DNA of 64,000 nt from Phyllobacterium sp. OV277 (GCF_900104355.1 NZ_FNIY01000011.1:1-64000); one strand, 5' to 3'; shown: positions 26,474-35,933, counted from the first letter of the stretch. The notes: a model not told the origin generated them from the letters alone. A program made the numbers and translations.

Positions 26474-27103
26474 ATGCCTGCAGCCAACATAGCCGCCGAA
26501 GCGCCCGGAGCCATTGCAACACTTCTGAGCTTTGGTCTCGTCGGCTTTGGATCACTGGCACTCCTTGAAAAATTCATCCCGGTTATCCCATCTTACGTGC
26601 TCTTCATGCTTTTGGGCATGACCGTGCCGGATAGCGGTGGGCTGGGACTGGCTATTCTCGTTACCACAATCGGGTCTGCGGTCGGTGCGTTGGGCTGGTT
26701 TTCCCTTGGCTGGCTGCTTGGGCCAACAAGGGCCGAAGGGATTGTCGCGCGCTACGGCAAATATGTTTTCCTGAAGCCCGCCTTCTACGAACGTCTGACA
26801 AACTCCTATCGCAGCAATCATTTCTGGGTAACGCTGACGGGACAGATTATCCCAACAGTCCGGATCTATCTTGCGCTGCCCGCCGGAGTCCTTCGGCTTG
26901 ATCCCCGTTCATTCACCGTGGCAACGACGGTTGGCACTTTCCTTTGGAATACGCCATTCCTGTGCCTGGGTTATGCACTGCGGGGCACCCCCTATGATCC
27001 AATTCACGTTGGATTCTGGGCGTCGATAATTCTGTTCGTTGCTGAAGGTTCGGTCATTCTGTTTTTCAGCCTGCGCCGCAAACGTCTGGCTCGACAGAGC
27101 TAG
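26474..27103 (+). CDS. DedA/SNARE-associated family membrane protein
   Basis: 209 residues with about five hydrophobic segments. DedA family features: EKFIPVIPSYVLFMLLGM (the conserved E and P in the N-terminal re-entrant region), ALGWFSLGWLLGPTRAEG, and the F/YxR-type loop GQIIPTVRIYLALPAGVLRLDP with the conserved Arg. DedA proteins help to flip lipid carriers or phospholipids and maintain proton motive force. No Shine-Dalgarno stands out before the ATG; a start a few codons later is possible. The stop codon overlaps the convergent HigA-like stop within a CTAG palindrome. Confidence 0.85.
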   Translation: MPAANIAAEAPGAIATLLSFGLVGFGSLALLEKFIPVIPSYVLFMLLGMTVPDSGGLGLAILVTTIGSAVGALGWFSLGWLLGPTRAEGIVARYGKYVFLKPAFYERLTNSYRSNHFWVTLTGQIIPTVRIYLALPAGVLRLDPRSFTVATTVGTFLWNTPFLCLGYALRGTPYDPIHVGFWASIILFVAEGSVILFFSLRRKRLARQS

Positions 27104-27420
27104 AAACTTTTCTGAAGCCGATGCCACTTTGATTGCAGGATAAACCACAGATCCGGCATGATCCCCAGCGCGTGCTCTATACGCACGGCAATATCGAGCG
27201 TTATCGGATGCTGTCCGCCGATGATCGCCTCAATGGTCTCCACCGGGATTTCCGCGAGCCGGGCAAAATTCTCGCGGGATAGCCCGTGCGCACTGATGCA
27301 AACGGCGAGATGCTCGCCGGGATGTACGGCCCAATGCGGGTTCCATTGATCTGCTGTCGAGTGCATTTTCCATAACCGATTCAGTTTCGCTTCGGTGAGA
27401 GATTCGTACCAGTTACTCAT
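27100..27420 (-). CDS. HigA-like Xre-family regulator (solitary antitoxin-like)
   Basis: 106 residues from ATG at 27420; the open frame to 27543 is rejected because it crosses a hairpin. HTH ~35-90: WAVHPGEHLAVCISAHGLSRENFARLAEIPVETIEAIIGGQHPITLDIAVRIEHALGI in pieces, the VHPGE start typical of HigA antitoxins. No HigB toxin gene flanks it: upstream is a FadR regulator region and downstream the convergent DedA gene. The N-terminal ~28 residues (NWYESLTEAKLNRLWKMH) are extra relative to minimal HigA. It may be an orphan antitoxin or a regulator of its own promoter. Confidence 0.7.
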   Translation of the reverse strand: MSNWYESLTEAKLNRLWKMHSTADQWNPHWAVHPGEHLAVCISAHGLSRENFARLAEIPVETIEAIIGGQHPITLDIAVRIEHALGIMPDLWFILQSKWHRLQKSF

Positions 27421-27422
27421 GT

Positions 27423-27449
27423 CAGGCCCATGTAAAAAACATGGCCTGA
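27423..27449. promoter_or_regulatory. Hairpin/dyad directly before the HigA-like start
   Basis: CAGGCCC-ATGT, A-rich loop, ACATGGCCTG: arms of ten pairs with one bulged C, spanning 27423-27449 and ending 3 nt before the start codon at 27420. Position suits an autoregulatory operator, or an mRNA hairpin that hides the ribosome binding site, since no Shine-Dalgarno is otherwise visible. Confidence 0.5.
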
Positions 27450-27593
27450 AAGTGGCAGTCTGCAAACAAATGTTTCTCCGAAAACACTTCTGAATCGAAA
27501 GAACCGCCAATAAATCTTGTGCACAGATTTTGAGCAATAACATAATTGCTCAAAATACCGTCTTGACGTCGTTTCAAAAATACCGTCGATTGA

Positions 27594-27621
27594 ACCAATC
27601 CAACAATTGGTCCGAACCAAT
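27594..27621. promoter_or_regulatory. FadR/GntR operator candidate, three half-sites
   Basis: ACCAAT (27594-27599), ATTGGT (27606-27611) and ACCAAT (27616-27621) form two overlapping inverted pairs just before the regulator start codon at 27627. GntR/FCD regulators bind short dyads of this type. The last half-site occupies the place of the Shine-Dalgarno, so binding here should repress the gene. Upstream are also two direct repeats AAAATACCGTC (27552-27562, 27577-27587). Confidence 0.55.
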
Positions 27622-27626
27622 CACAC

Positions 27627-28358
27627 ATGGCAAGCAATCAATCCCAGGAGAATTCCAACTACGCGCTTGATCGACTGCGCCATCTTCTGATGTCGGAAGC
27701 ATTCGAAAAAGATGGCAAACTACCGACAGAGCGGGCGCTTTCTGAGTCCCTTGGCGTCAGCCGTCGTTCAGTCCGCCGCGCGCTTGAGGTATTGGAAGCC
27801 GAAGGCCAGATATGGCGCCGTCAGGGTCATGGGACGTTTGCCGGGCGCAAACCCGATGGCTGGGGAGAACATGTCGGCACAATTATCGCCGGTACCGATT
27901 TCATGGAAATCATGGAAGTTCGGCTGAGGATAGAACCTCAATTGGCACAGCTGGCCGCAATGCGCGCCAAGGCTTCTGAAATCGCTCGTATGCGGGAGCT
28001 GGCGCTGAAATCAAGCGAAAGTCAGGACCCAGACTCGCATGAGCTATGGGACGGCGCATTACACCGGCAAATCGCCCAGAGCGCTGGCAATCAGTTTTTC
28101 CTGACTATCTTTGATGTGATCAACCGGGTGCGTTCTGATGAAGCATGGCAAGTCATCCGTGAACGGGCGCGCAGCGGAAACAACTCCGGATCAAAGTCTT
28201 ACGCCCAGCATTTAATCATCATTGACGCCATTGAAGCCCGCGACCCGCTGAAAGCCGGTGAAGCGATGCGTCAGCATTTGTTGATGCTGCAGGAGTGGCT
28301 GATCCGGTTGACTTCAATGGATGGAGCTGAAACGGGCCAAACCAGCGAAGCGCCCTAA
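27627..28358 (+). CDS. FadR-subfamily GntR transcriptional regulator
   Basis: 243 residues. Winged HTH ~10-75: LPTERALSESLGVSRRSVRRALEVLEAEGQI with wing RRQGHGTFAG. FCD ligand domain ~95-225, with metal/ligand motif residues in EVRLRIEPQLAQLAA (D/E region), HRQIAQSAGN and a late His in AYAQHLIIIDAIEARD plus GEAMRQHLLMLQ, matching FadR/LldR-type regulators. Start at ATG 27627 has no clear Shine-Dalgarno; the transcript may be leaderless or the site is masked by operator half-sites. It precedes a second peptide-type transporter operon by 102 nt and probably controls it. Confidence 0.9.
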   Translation: MASNQSQENSNYALDRLRHLLMSEAFEKDGKLPTERALSESLGVSRRSVRRALEVLEAEGQIWRRQGHGTFAGRKPDGWGEHVGTIIAGTDFMEIMEVRLRIEPQLAQLAAMRAKASEIARMRELALKSSESQDPDSHELWDGALHRQIAQSAGNQFFLTIFDVINRVRSDEAWQVIRERARSGNNSGSKSYAQHLIIIDAIEARDPLKAGEAMRQHLLMLQEWLIRLTSMDGAETGQTSEAP

Positions 28359-28460
28359 CGCATATCATTACGACGTTACGATAAGGACCGGAGCATAACC
28401 GGCCATCAATACGGAACAAACAAGCGGATTTCACCGCTCTGACAAAAGAGGAGAACTTCG

Positions 28461-29966
28461 ATGAAAAAGGCAAGGCTTCTTGCAACCCTGGTCGCTGGCA
28501 TTCTTATCGCTGCCCCCGCTAGCGCCGCTGACTTGCGTATCGGCCTTCAGGACGATGCCGATGTGCTCGACCCCGCGCAGTCGCGCACCTTCGTTGGGCG
28601 CATTGTCTATACGGCATTGTGCGACAAGCTGGTGGATGTAAGCCCCACGCTTGAGATCGTGCCGCAACTGGCAACGGATTGGAAATGGTCGGATGATGGT
28701 TCTGAATTGACCATGAACCTGCGAAAGGATGTGGTCTTTCATGATGAGACGCCGTTCAATGCAGCGGCTGTCGTTGCCAATATCCAGCGATCACAGACCT
28801 TGCCGGAGTCTCGCCGCAAGAGCGAACTCTCTTCAGTAAAGAGCGTCGAGGCAACAGGTGATTATCAGGTCAAATTCACGCTGAAAAGTCCGGACGCCTC
28901 GCTGCTCGCGCAGCTGACGGATCGCAGCGGCATGATGGTTTCGCCGACAGCGGCCAAGGAACTCGGAGCCAATTTCGGCAATAAGCCGGTTTGCTCAGGT
29001 CCGTTCAAATTTGTCGAGCGGGTCCAGCAGGATCGTATCGTGCTGGAGAAATTCGCGCATTACTGGAATGCGGCCAATATATTCATCGACAAGGTAACTT
29101 TCCTGCCGATCCCCGACTCGACTGTCAGGCTTGCTAACCTGCAGTCGGGTGACCTTGATATGCTGGAACGGCTTGCCGCCACGGATGCCGCAGCCGTGAA
29201 AGCGAATTCAAATCTGACCTATGCCGATGCAATTGGCGTTGGATATCTAGCCCTCTATACCAATATCGCCAATGGCCCGCGTGCCGACAATCCATTCGGC
29301 AAGGACAAGCGGCTGCGCCAAGCCTTCTCTCTGGCCATTGATCGCGACGCGGTCAATCAGGTTGTTTATGAAGGCACATCCGTCGCCGGTAACCAGCCCT
29401 TTCCCCCCAACAGCCCCTGGTACGACAAGGACATTCCTGTACCTGCCCGGGATGTAGAGAAAGCCAAAGCCTTGATGAAGGAGGCTGGCTTTGAGACACT
29501 CGATATCGATCTGCAGATTGCAAACAACCCCGTACAAATGCAGATGATGCAGATCATCCAGTCGATGGTTGCCGAAGCCGGATTCAACGTCAAATTGAGG
29601 ACGACGGAGTTCGCAACGCTTCTGTCCGAGCAGACAGCGGGCAATTATCAGCTTGGCCGCTCCGACTGGTCGGGTCGCGTCGACCCTGATGGCAATCTAC
29701 ATCAGTTTGTCACATGCAAGGGCGGTATCAATGATACCAAATACTGCAACCCCGAAGTGGACACGCTTCTCAACGATGCCCGCGCCTCAACTGATAATGC
29801 GGTGCGCAAGCAGAAGTACGATGCAGCGGCACAGATTCTCAATGATGACCTGCCCATCATCTATCTTGGCCATCAGGCTTGGATCTGGGCACTCAAGAAG
29901 AATGTGACGGGCTTTGTGCCCTCCCCCGACGGCATGATCCGCCTGCAGGGTGTCAAGAAGAGCTAA
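28461..29966 (+). CDS. Peptide/glutathione-type ABC substrate-binding protein (SBP_bac_5)
   Basis: 501 residues, GAGGAGAAC upstream of ATG. Signal peptide 1-22 (KKARLLATLVAGILIAAPASA). Mature N-terminus ADLRIGLQDDADVLDPAQSRTFVGRIVYTALCDKLVDV in pieces shows the DppA/GsiB pattern, with WSDDGSELTMNLRKDVVFHDETPFNA in the usual place, and two Cys pairs (KPVCSGPF, FVTCKGG...KYCNPE) as in GsiB-type glutathione binders. It likely feeds the two permeases and fused ATPase downstream. Gene order here (SBP, permease, permease, GGT, ATPase) differs from the first peptide operon. Confidence 0.9.
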   Translation: MKKARLLATLVAGILIAAPASAADLRIGLQDDADVLDPAQSRTFVGRIVYTALCDKLVDVSPTLEIVPQLATDWKWSDDGSELTMNLRKDVVFHDETPFNAAAVVANIQRSQTLPESRRKSELSSVKSVEATGDYQVKFTLKSPDASLLAQLTDRSGMMVSPTAAKELGANFGNKPVCSGPFKFVERVQQDRIVLEKFAHYWNAANIFIDKVTFLPIPDSTVRLANLQSGDLDMLERLAATDAAAVKANSNLTYADAIGVGYLALYTNIANGPRADNPFGKDKRLRQAFSLAIDRDAVNQVVYEGTSVAGNQPFPPNSPWYDKDIPVPARDVEKAKALMKEAGFETLDIDLQIANNPVQMQMMQIIQSMVAEAGFNVKLRTTEFATLLSEQTAGNYQLGRSDWSGRVDPDGNLHQFVTCKGGINDTKYCNPEVDTLLNDARASTDNAVRKQKYDAAAQILNDDLPIIYLGHQAWIWALKKNVTGFVPSPDGMIRLQGVKKS

Positions 29967-30037
29967 CGAAACAGCGATGGGCAAAGCTGCGGGTTTTGCA
30001 GCTTTGCCGCAACGCGACACGTCAGGATTTTCAGGCC

Positions 30038-30985
30038 ATGTATACTTACATCGGGAAGCGGCTATTGCTGGCCATACCGACACTGATCATCATTTCGATC
30101 TTTGCGTTCTCCCTGCAAAAGCTGTTGCCGGGGGATCCGATCCTTGCCATGGCAGGAGAGGAGCGCGATCCGCAGGTACTGGAATTCCTGCGCGACAAAT
30201 ATCGTCTGAATGACCCTGTCATCTTCCAGTATTTCTATTGGATCGGTTCTGTCCTCCAGGGTGATTTCGGCATATCACTGCGCACCAATCAGCCGGTTCT
30301 GTCACTCATTGCCGAAAAACTTCCTGTGACCGTTCAACTGGCCATCATGGCCATGAGTTTTGCCTTCGCCATCGGCGTTCCCATCGGAATATTGGCTGCG
30401 GTCAAGAAGAACACCGTCGTCGATTACATCGCCAACATCGTTGCTTTATCCGGTCTCTCCGTCCCCAATTTCTGGATGGGTATTATGCTCATTCTGCTCG
30501 TCTCGGTGAAACTTGGCTGGCTTCCGGCATCGGGTTACGAACCGTTCTTCAGGGACCCCGTGCGATCCCTGCAAACCATGATCATGCCAGCCTTCGTTCT
30601 CGGACTGGCACTGGCAGCGACACTCATGCGCCATACGCGATCGTCCATGCTGACCGTGCTGGGTGCCGATTACATCCGCACAGCCCGCGCCAAAGGCGTT
30701 TCGGAGCGCTCGGTCATTCTCAGCCACACGTTCCGTAATGCGCTTCTTCCGATCATCACAATGACTGCTCTGCTCTTTGGCGAACTTCTGGCGGGCGCCG
30801 TGCTGACAGAACAGATTTTCACCATTCCCGGCTTCGGCAAACTCATCGTCGACGCTGTTTTCAACCGTGACTACGCGGTTGTGCAAGGCGTCGTGCTGTG
30901 CACGGGGGCAGGCTTTATCCTGATGAACCTCGTTGCGGATGTGCTCTCCCTCCTCCTCAACCCAAGAATGAGGGCAGCGCTATGA
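30038..30985 (+). CDS. Peptide/glutathione-type ABC permease (DppB/GsiC-like)
   Basis: 315 residues from the ATG at 30038; the open frame from 29879 overlaps the SBP gene and is rejected. MYTYIGKRLLLAIPTLIIISIFAFSLQKLLPGDP is the canonical DppB/GsiC start, in pieces; LGADYIRTARAKGVSERSVILSHTFRNALLPI is the EAA loop region. Six TM segments. The stop codon overlaps the start of the next permease (ATGA). Confidence 0.92.
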   Translation: MYTYIGKRLLLAIPTLIIISIFAFSLQKLLPGDPILAMAGEERDPQVLEFLRDKYRLNDPVIFQYFYWIGSVLQGDFGISLRTNQPVLSLIAEKLPVTVQLAIMAMSFAFAIGVPIGILAAVKKNTVVDYIANIVALSGLSVPNFWMGIMLILLVSVKLGWLPASGYEPFFRDPVRSLQTMIMPAFVLGLALAATLMRHTRSSMLTVLGADYIRTARAKGVSERSVILSHTFRNALLPIITMTALLFGELLAGAVLTEQIFTIPGFGKLIVDAVFNRDYAVVQGVVLCTGAGFILMNLVADVLSLLLNPRMRAAL

Positions 30986-31857
30986 CCATGCCGCAAACAA
31001 TGCCGATGGCACCACAGCAAAGCCGCTCAAACAACCGGGCATGGAAAAAACTGAAGGCCAACAAAAGCGCTCTTGCCGGTCTCATCATCATCAGCATCTT
31101 CCTGATCCTTGCGCTCGCCGCACCTCTGTTGCCGATAGCCGATCCCGTCGCTACGAGTTGGTCTGCAATTCGCAAGGCTCCCTCCGCTGCGCATTGGCTA
31201 GGCACCGATGATATCGGCCGGGATATTCTCTCTCGCATGATCTGGGGCGCACGCGCCTCGCTGATGGCCGGTGTGTTTTCCGTGGGAATAGCTGTTGCTG
31301 TCGGCGTTCCGCTCGGGCTCATTGCCGGTTATTTCGGTGGCTGGATCGACATTGTCATTTCGCGCATTACCGAGGCATTTCTGGCCATGCCATTCCTCAT
31401 CACGGCCATTGCCTTGGCTGCCTTTCTTGGGCCAAGCCTTGGCAATGCGATGATTGCCATTGGCTTTTCCGCCATGCCGCTTTTTGTACGTTTGACGCGC
31501 GGGCAGGTGCTGACTGTAAAAACCGAGGATTATGTGGAAGGCGCGCGCTCCGTCGGGCTCAGCCACTACAGGATCATCACCCGTTACGTTCTGCCGAACG
31601 TGTTCTCCCCCCTGCTCGTCCAGGCCAGCCTTACTATAGCCACTGCAATTATCGCCGAGGCCAGTCTCTCCTTCCTTGGGCTCGGTCAGCAGCCTCCCGC
31701 TCCCAGCTGGGGCTCGATGCTCAATGTGGCAAAGAACTTCCTGTCCCAGGCTCCATGGATGGCCATGTGGCCGGGCGCTGCCATTTTTCTTGTCGTTATC
31801 GGCTTCAACCTACTTGGCGATGGATTGCGCGACGCCCTCGACCCGCGCGAAGCATAA
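30982..31857 (+). CDS. Peptide/glutathione-type ABC permease (DppC/GsiD-like)
   Basis: 291 residues from ATG at 30982. OppC_N segment (WKKLKANKSALAGLIIISIF), LGTDDIGRDILSRMIWGARASLMAG in parts, EAA motif TEDYVEGARSVGLSHYRIITRYVLPN, and terminal NLLGDGLRDALDPRE: all typical of DppC/GsiD. A Gln/Met-rich hydrophilic N-terminus of ~20 residues is slightly longer than usual; an internal Met at residue 3 or 7 could also start. Eighteen bases separate it from the GGT gene. Confidence 0.92.
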   Translation: MTMPQTMPMAPQQSRSNNRAWKKLKANKSALAGLIIISIFLILALAAPLLPIADPVATSWSAIRKAPSAAHWLGTDDIGRDILSRMIWGARASLMAGVFSVGIAVAVGVPLGLIAGYFGGWIDIVISRITEAFLAMPFLITAIALAAFLGPSLGNAMIAIGFSAMPLFVRLTRGQVLTVKTEDYVEGARSVGLSHYRIITRYVLPNVFSPLLVQASLTIATAIIAEASLSFLGLGQQPPAPSWGSMLNVAKNFLSQAPWMAMWPGAAIFLVVIGFNLLGDGLRDALDPREA

Positions 31858-31875
31858 TTCTGAAAGGACAATTCA

Positions 31876-33657
31876 ATGACCCGTTTTACCACCCGGCCCG
31901 AAATTCTAGGAACTTTTGGGGTTGTCGCGTCGACACACTGGATCGCCACAGCAGTCGGTATGAGCATTCTTGAAAAGGGCGGCAATGCCTTTGACGCGGC
32001 CGTCGCAACAGGCATGGTCTTGCAGGTGGTGGAACCGCATCTGAATGGCGCAGGCGGCGATATGCCTGCGATCTTCTACTCAAAGAAGAAGGACAAGGTA
32101 GAGGTCATTTGTGCGCAGGGTCCTGCACCGGCGCGTGCGACGATTGAACATTACAAGCGCGAGGGGTTGGATCTGATCCCCGGCGATGGCCTTCTGGCAA
32201 CGGTGATACCCGGCGCATTTGATGGCTGGATGCTCATGCTTCGAGACTATGGCACGATGTCGGTCCGCGATGTACTGGAACCCGCAATCTATTACGCCGA
32301 GAATGGCCATCCCGTTTTGCCGCGCGTCTCGGATACCATCAGCGGGTTGGCCGAATTCTTCCGCAAGGAGTGGCCCACATCCTTCGCAACATGGCTGCCC
32401 GGCGGCAGTGCCCCCGCACCGCATTCAAACTTCAAAAATCCTGTGCTTGCCGCAACGTGGAAACGCATAATCGCTGAGGCTGAAAGCAAGAACGGCCGCG
32501 AGAACCAGATCGAGGCGGCGCGCGATGCATTCTATCGCGGTTTTGTTGCCGAGAAGATTGCTGACTATCTGCAAAGCGCCGAGGTCATGGATGCCAGCGG
32601 CAACCGCCACAAAGGCGTACTGACCGCTGACGATTTGGCAAACTGGCACGCGACAGTGGAAGCACCGCAAACCTATGATTATCATGGCTGGACAGTCGCT
32701 AAAACGGGGCCATGGGGTCAAGGGCCCGTGCTGCTGCAATCGCTTGCCCTCTTGAAGGGCTTTGATATCGCCGCGATGGACCCGAACAGCGCAGAATTCG
32801 TTCACACGGTGGTCGAAGCCCTGAAACTCGCCTATGCGGATCGCGAGGTCTATTACGGTGATCCAAATCATTGCAATGTGCCGATAGAGCATCTTCTGTC
32901 TGACACCTATGCCCACGAACGCCGCAAATTGATAACAGCGCAGGCTTCCCACGAGCTTCGACCGGGGAAAATCTCCGGCTTTGAGACGCAGTATGATCTC
33001 ACCATGCAGATGTTGAAGGGCATGGGAGACGGCGCGGTCTATGAGCCAACCATGTCGCACCTTTCGGAGAAACGTGGTGACACAGTTCATATCGATGTGA
33101 TCGACCGTGACGGCAATATGGTGTCGGTCACTCCATCAGGCGGCTGGCTCCAGTCATCACCAATCATTCCCGAGCTTGGCTTCTGTCTCAATTCGCGCGC
33201 GCAGATGTTCTGGTTGCAGGAGGGATTGCCGACATCGCTCGCTCCGGGCAAGCGCCCGCGCACGACACTGACCCCGACTATCGCGCTTTTTGAAGGGCGA
33301 CCAACAATGGCCTTCGGCACGCCCGGCGGCGACCAGCAGGACCAATGGCAATTGCCGTTTTTCCTGCGCCACGTTCATCACGGCCTGAACCTGCAGGAAG
33401 CAATCGACCAGCCATTGTTCCATACAACGCACTTTCCAAGTTCTTTCTATCCAAGGACAGGAGAGCCGGGAAACATCACCATCGAAACCAGCATCGGCAT
33501 AGAGGTGTTAAACGCACTGCGCCAGAAAGGACATGTAATCACCGCCGCCGACCCATGGTCCGTTGGTCGTCTGACGGCAGCAAAACGCGACGCTGACGGG
33601 TTGCTACGGGCAGCGGCAACACCACGCCTGATGCAAGCCTATGCGATAGGGCGATAG
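31876..33657 (+). CDS. Gamma-glutamyltransferase-family enzyme, predicted cytoplasmic
   Basis: 593 residues, AAAGGACAATTC before ATG. GGT/Ntn-hydrolase layout: large-subunit start STHWIATAVGMSILEKGGNAFDAAVATG, NGAGGDMPAI, and the autoprocessing/catalytic Thr at T403 in GDTVHIDVIDRDGN, then GSSPI-like QSSPIIPELG and TPGGDQQDQWQLPF. It would cleave gamma-glutamyl amides or related acyl-amide bonds. There is no signal peptide, while classical GGT is periplasmic, so it probably acts on imported substrate. It sits inside the transporter operon between permease and ATPase genes, a strong hint that substrate uptake and cleavage are linked (gamma-glutamyl or glutathione-like compounds). Confidence 0.88.
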   Translation: MTRFTTRPEILGTFGVVASTHWIATAVGMSILEKGGNAFDAAVATGMVLQVVEPHLNGAGGDMPAIFYSKKKDKVEVICAQGPAPARATIEHYKREGLDLIPGDGLLATVIPGAFDGWMLMLRDYGTMSVRDVLEPAIYYAENGHPVLPRVSDTISGLAEFFRKEWPTSFATWLPGGSAPAPHSNFKNPVLAATWKRIIAEAESKNGRENQIEAARDAFYRGFVAEKIADYLQSAEVMDASGNRHKGVLTADDLANWHATVEAPQTYDYHGWTVAKTGPWGQGPVLLQSLALLKGFDIAAMDPNSAEFVHTVVEALKLAYADREVYYGDPNHCNVPIEHLLSDTYAHERRKLITAQASHELRPGKISGFETQYDLTMQMLKGMGDGAVYEPTMSHLSEKRGDTVHIDVIDRDGNMVSVTPSGGWLQSSPIIPELGFCLNSRAQMFWLQEGLPTSLAPGKRPRTTLTPTIALFEGRPTMAFGTPGGDQQDQWQLPFFLRHVHHGLNLQEAIDQPLFHTTHFPSSFYPRTGEPGNITIETSIGIEVLNALRQKGHVITAADPWSVGRLTAAKRDADGLLRAAATPRLMQAYAIGR

Positions 33658-33661
33658 CCAA

Positions 33662-35521
33662 ATGAAGGTGAACGCTGTGACAGCTCCCGAAACGGACCAC
33701 GCATCAATAGCCACCGCTGCCAATCCGGTGCTGTCTGTCGAAGGGCTGACCACGTCCTTTCTCGTTGACGGCACGTGGAAAAGCGTGGTGCGCGATGTCT
33801 CTTTCAAAGTCATGCCGGGAGAAACCGTCGCTATTGTTGGCGAATCCGGTTCGGGCAAGAGCGTCACGTCACTTTCTGTCATGCGCCTTCTGGCAAAAGC
33901 ATCCAGTCGCATTGAAGGCAGCGTTGTGCTCAACGGCAAGGACCTTCTTGCGCTGTCTGACAGGCAGATGCGGGATGTTCGCGGCAATGATATTGCAATG
34001 ATCTTTCAGGAGCCGATGACCAGCCTCAATCCGATTTTCACCATCGGACGGCAGATATCCGAGGCATTGACCTGTCACAGCACCATTTCACAAACGGAAG
34101 CGCGCGCCGAGACAATACGCCTCTTGGAGAAAGTGCGCATACCCAATGCAGCAGCACGCTTCGATGAATATCCGCACCAATTCTCCGGCGGTATGCGCCA
34201 GCGCGTTATGATAGCAATGGCGCTTGCAAGCCGGCCGAAGCTTTTGATTGCCGATGAACCAACAACTGCATTGGATGTCACCATTCAGGGACAGATTCTT
34301 GATCTGATCAAGGTCCTGCAGGAAGAGGAAGGCATGGCCGTCCTTTTCATTACCCACGACATGGGCGTGGTCGCCGAGGTCTCGGATCGTACTATTGTGA
34401 TGTATCGCGGTGAGGCCGTCGAAAGTGGCCCTACTGCCGATATTTTCCATCACGGCAAGCATCCCTATACGAGAGCGCTGCTTGCAGCCGTGCCCCGCCT
34501 CGGCTCAATGAAGGATCGGCACTGGCCGTTGCGCTTTCCGATTGTCGATATCAAAACCGGGCAATCGACCGTTCCGGTCGAGGTAGCCGATACGGTCGAC
34601 AAGCGAAAAACGCCGATCCTCGAAGTCAAGAACCTGACCACGCGATTCGATATTCGTTCGGGTCTGTTCTCGCGGAAAACGGGCGCCATCCATGCGGTGG
34701 AAAACGTATCGTTTGACCTGTTCCAGGGTGAAACCCTATCGCTGGTCGGCGAGTCCGGCTGCGGGAAATCGACCACAGGCCGATCTATCACCCGTCTCGT
34801 GCAGCCCAATAGCGGGGAGGTTCTTCTGGACGGATATAATGTCCTTGCCCTTGATCCGATTGCCCTGCGCAATATGCGGAAAAGTATCCAGATGATTTTT
34901 CAGGACCCTTTTGCCAGCCTCAACCCGCGTATGAGTGTCGGCGCAACGATTGCAGAGCCGTTCATCGCTCACCGTCTCGGGACACAGAAGCAGGCTCGCG
35001 AAAAGGCTATAGACTTACTTGAACGGGTTGGTCTGACGGCCGATATGTTCACCCGCTATCCGCATGAGTTTTCCGGCGGCCAGCGCCAGCGCATTGCCAT
35101 TGCCCGCGCCCTCTCCCTTGATCCCAAGGTCATCGTCGCAGATGAGTCCGTTTCAGCGCTCGACGTGTCGATCAAGGCGCAGGTGGTCAACCTACTCCTC
35201 GACCTCCAGCAGAATTTCAATCTGTCATTTCTGTTCATCTCGCATGATATGGCCGTTGTCGAACGGGTGAGCCATCGTGTGGCCGTCATGTATCTTGGCG
35301 AAATCGTCGAGATCGGTCCGCGCGCCGCGGTTTTCGATAATCCGCAACATGCCTATACGAAAACCCTGATGAATGCCGTTCCTGTGCCCGACCCGGCGCG
35401 CCGGGCAATCAGGCGCAATGCCACAATCAATGAATTGAAAAGCCCGGTGCGACCCGTGGGGTATGAATCGCCGCAGCGCGAATATCTGGAGGTGACGAAA
35501 GGACACTTTGTTCAGAGATAA
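33662..35521 (+). CDS. Fused DppD-DppF ATPase (GsiA-like)
   Basis: 619 residues, the length of GsiA-type glutathione importer ATPases. First domain: Walker A GESGSGKS (~59-66), [24 protein letters not shown]. Second: GESGCGKST (~361-369), [24 protein letters not shown] where Walker B has DES instead of DEP, a variant also seen in functional paralogues. Oligopeptide C-terminal motifs [12 protein letters not shown] and [12 protein letters not shown] are present. Start at ATG 33662 lies 5 nt after the GGT stop; a GTG 15 nt later is an alternative. Last gene of the operon. Confidence 0.92.
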   Translation: MKVNAVTAPETDHASIATAANPVLSVEGLTTSFLVDGTWKSVVRDVSFKVMPGETVAIVGESGSGKSVTSLSVMRLLAKASSRIEGSVVLNGKDLLALSDRQMRDVRGNDIAMIFQEPMTSLNPIFTIGRQISEALTCHSTISQTEARAETIRLLEKVRIPNAAARFDEYPHQFSGGMRQRVMIAMALASRPKLLIADEPTTALDVTIQGQILDLIKVLQEEEGMAVLFITHDMGVVAEVSDRTIVMYRGEAVESGPTADIFHHGKHPYTRALLAAVPRLGSMKDRHWPLRFPIVDIKTGQSTVPVEVADTVDKRKTPILEVKNLTTRFDIRSGLFSRKTGAIHAVENVSFDLFQGETLSLVGESGCGKSTTGRSITRLVQPNSGEVLLDGYNVLALDPIALRNMRKSIQMIFQDPFASLNPRMSVGATIAEPFIAHRLGTQKQAREKAIDLLERVGLTADMFTRYPHEFSGGQRQRIAIARALSLDPKVIVADESVSALDVSIKAQVVNLLLDLQQNFNLSFLFISHDMAVVERVSHRVAVMYLGEIVEIGPRAAVFDNPQHAYTKTLMNAVPVPDPARRAIRRNATINELKSPVRPVGYESPQREYLEVTKGHFVQR

Positions 35522-35579
35522 TCATGGCCGGCGCGCGGTGTCGAACCCCAACCCGCTAAACACCTGCCCCAATCTTCGC

Positions 35580-35933
35580 CTACTCCAAATCTTCCTGGCT
35601 GAAGGCTTCTGTAACGTGAAGGTCTGTCGTTTCCAGACGACCTGGGCCGAGGTTTACGAACTTGTGAGGAACATGAGCAGGACCGAACAAAATCTGACCG
35701 GCTTTCGCTTCTATCTGCTGCTCGCCAATTGTAAACAATGCACGCCCCTCCCGAACGATGAAAACTTCATCATATGGATGCCGATGGAGTTTCGGACCGT
35801 GGCCAATTTTATCGGTGGTGTAGAACATCACCGACACACCAGTGCCAAAGCGCATCCCTTCAAATTCGCCCTGCCATACATCTGGCTCCTCAGCCCATTG
35901 GTCACGATCAAGCACCATGGCCTTCTTTTGCAT
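35580..35933 (-). CDS. Small cupin-domain protein
   Basis: 117 residues from ATG at 35933 with GAGAGG at good spacing. Single cupin barrel: motif 1 GHGPKLHRHPYDEVFIVREGRALFTIGE, with HxH...E metal ligands, and motif 2 GQILFGPAHVPHKFVNLG, with the PxxxPHxF pattern. Such proteins are metal-dependent isomerases, dioxygenases or binding proteins; nothing more specific can be said. Convergent with the fused ATPase gene (58-nt gap) and the only gene in its unit. Confidence 0.85.
   Translation of the reverse strand: MQKKAMVLDRDQWAEEPDVWQGEFEGMRFGTGVSVMFYTTDKIGHGPKLHRHPYDEVFIVREGRALFTIGEQQIEAKAGQILFGPAHVPHKFVNLGPGRLETTDLHVTEAFSQEDLE

Noticed and set aside
27552-27587. CRISPR-like or iteron-like array from the repeated AAAATACCGTC
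   Set aside because: Only two copies 25 bp apart and no cas or rep genes; more likely a regulator site or chance.
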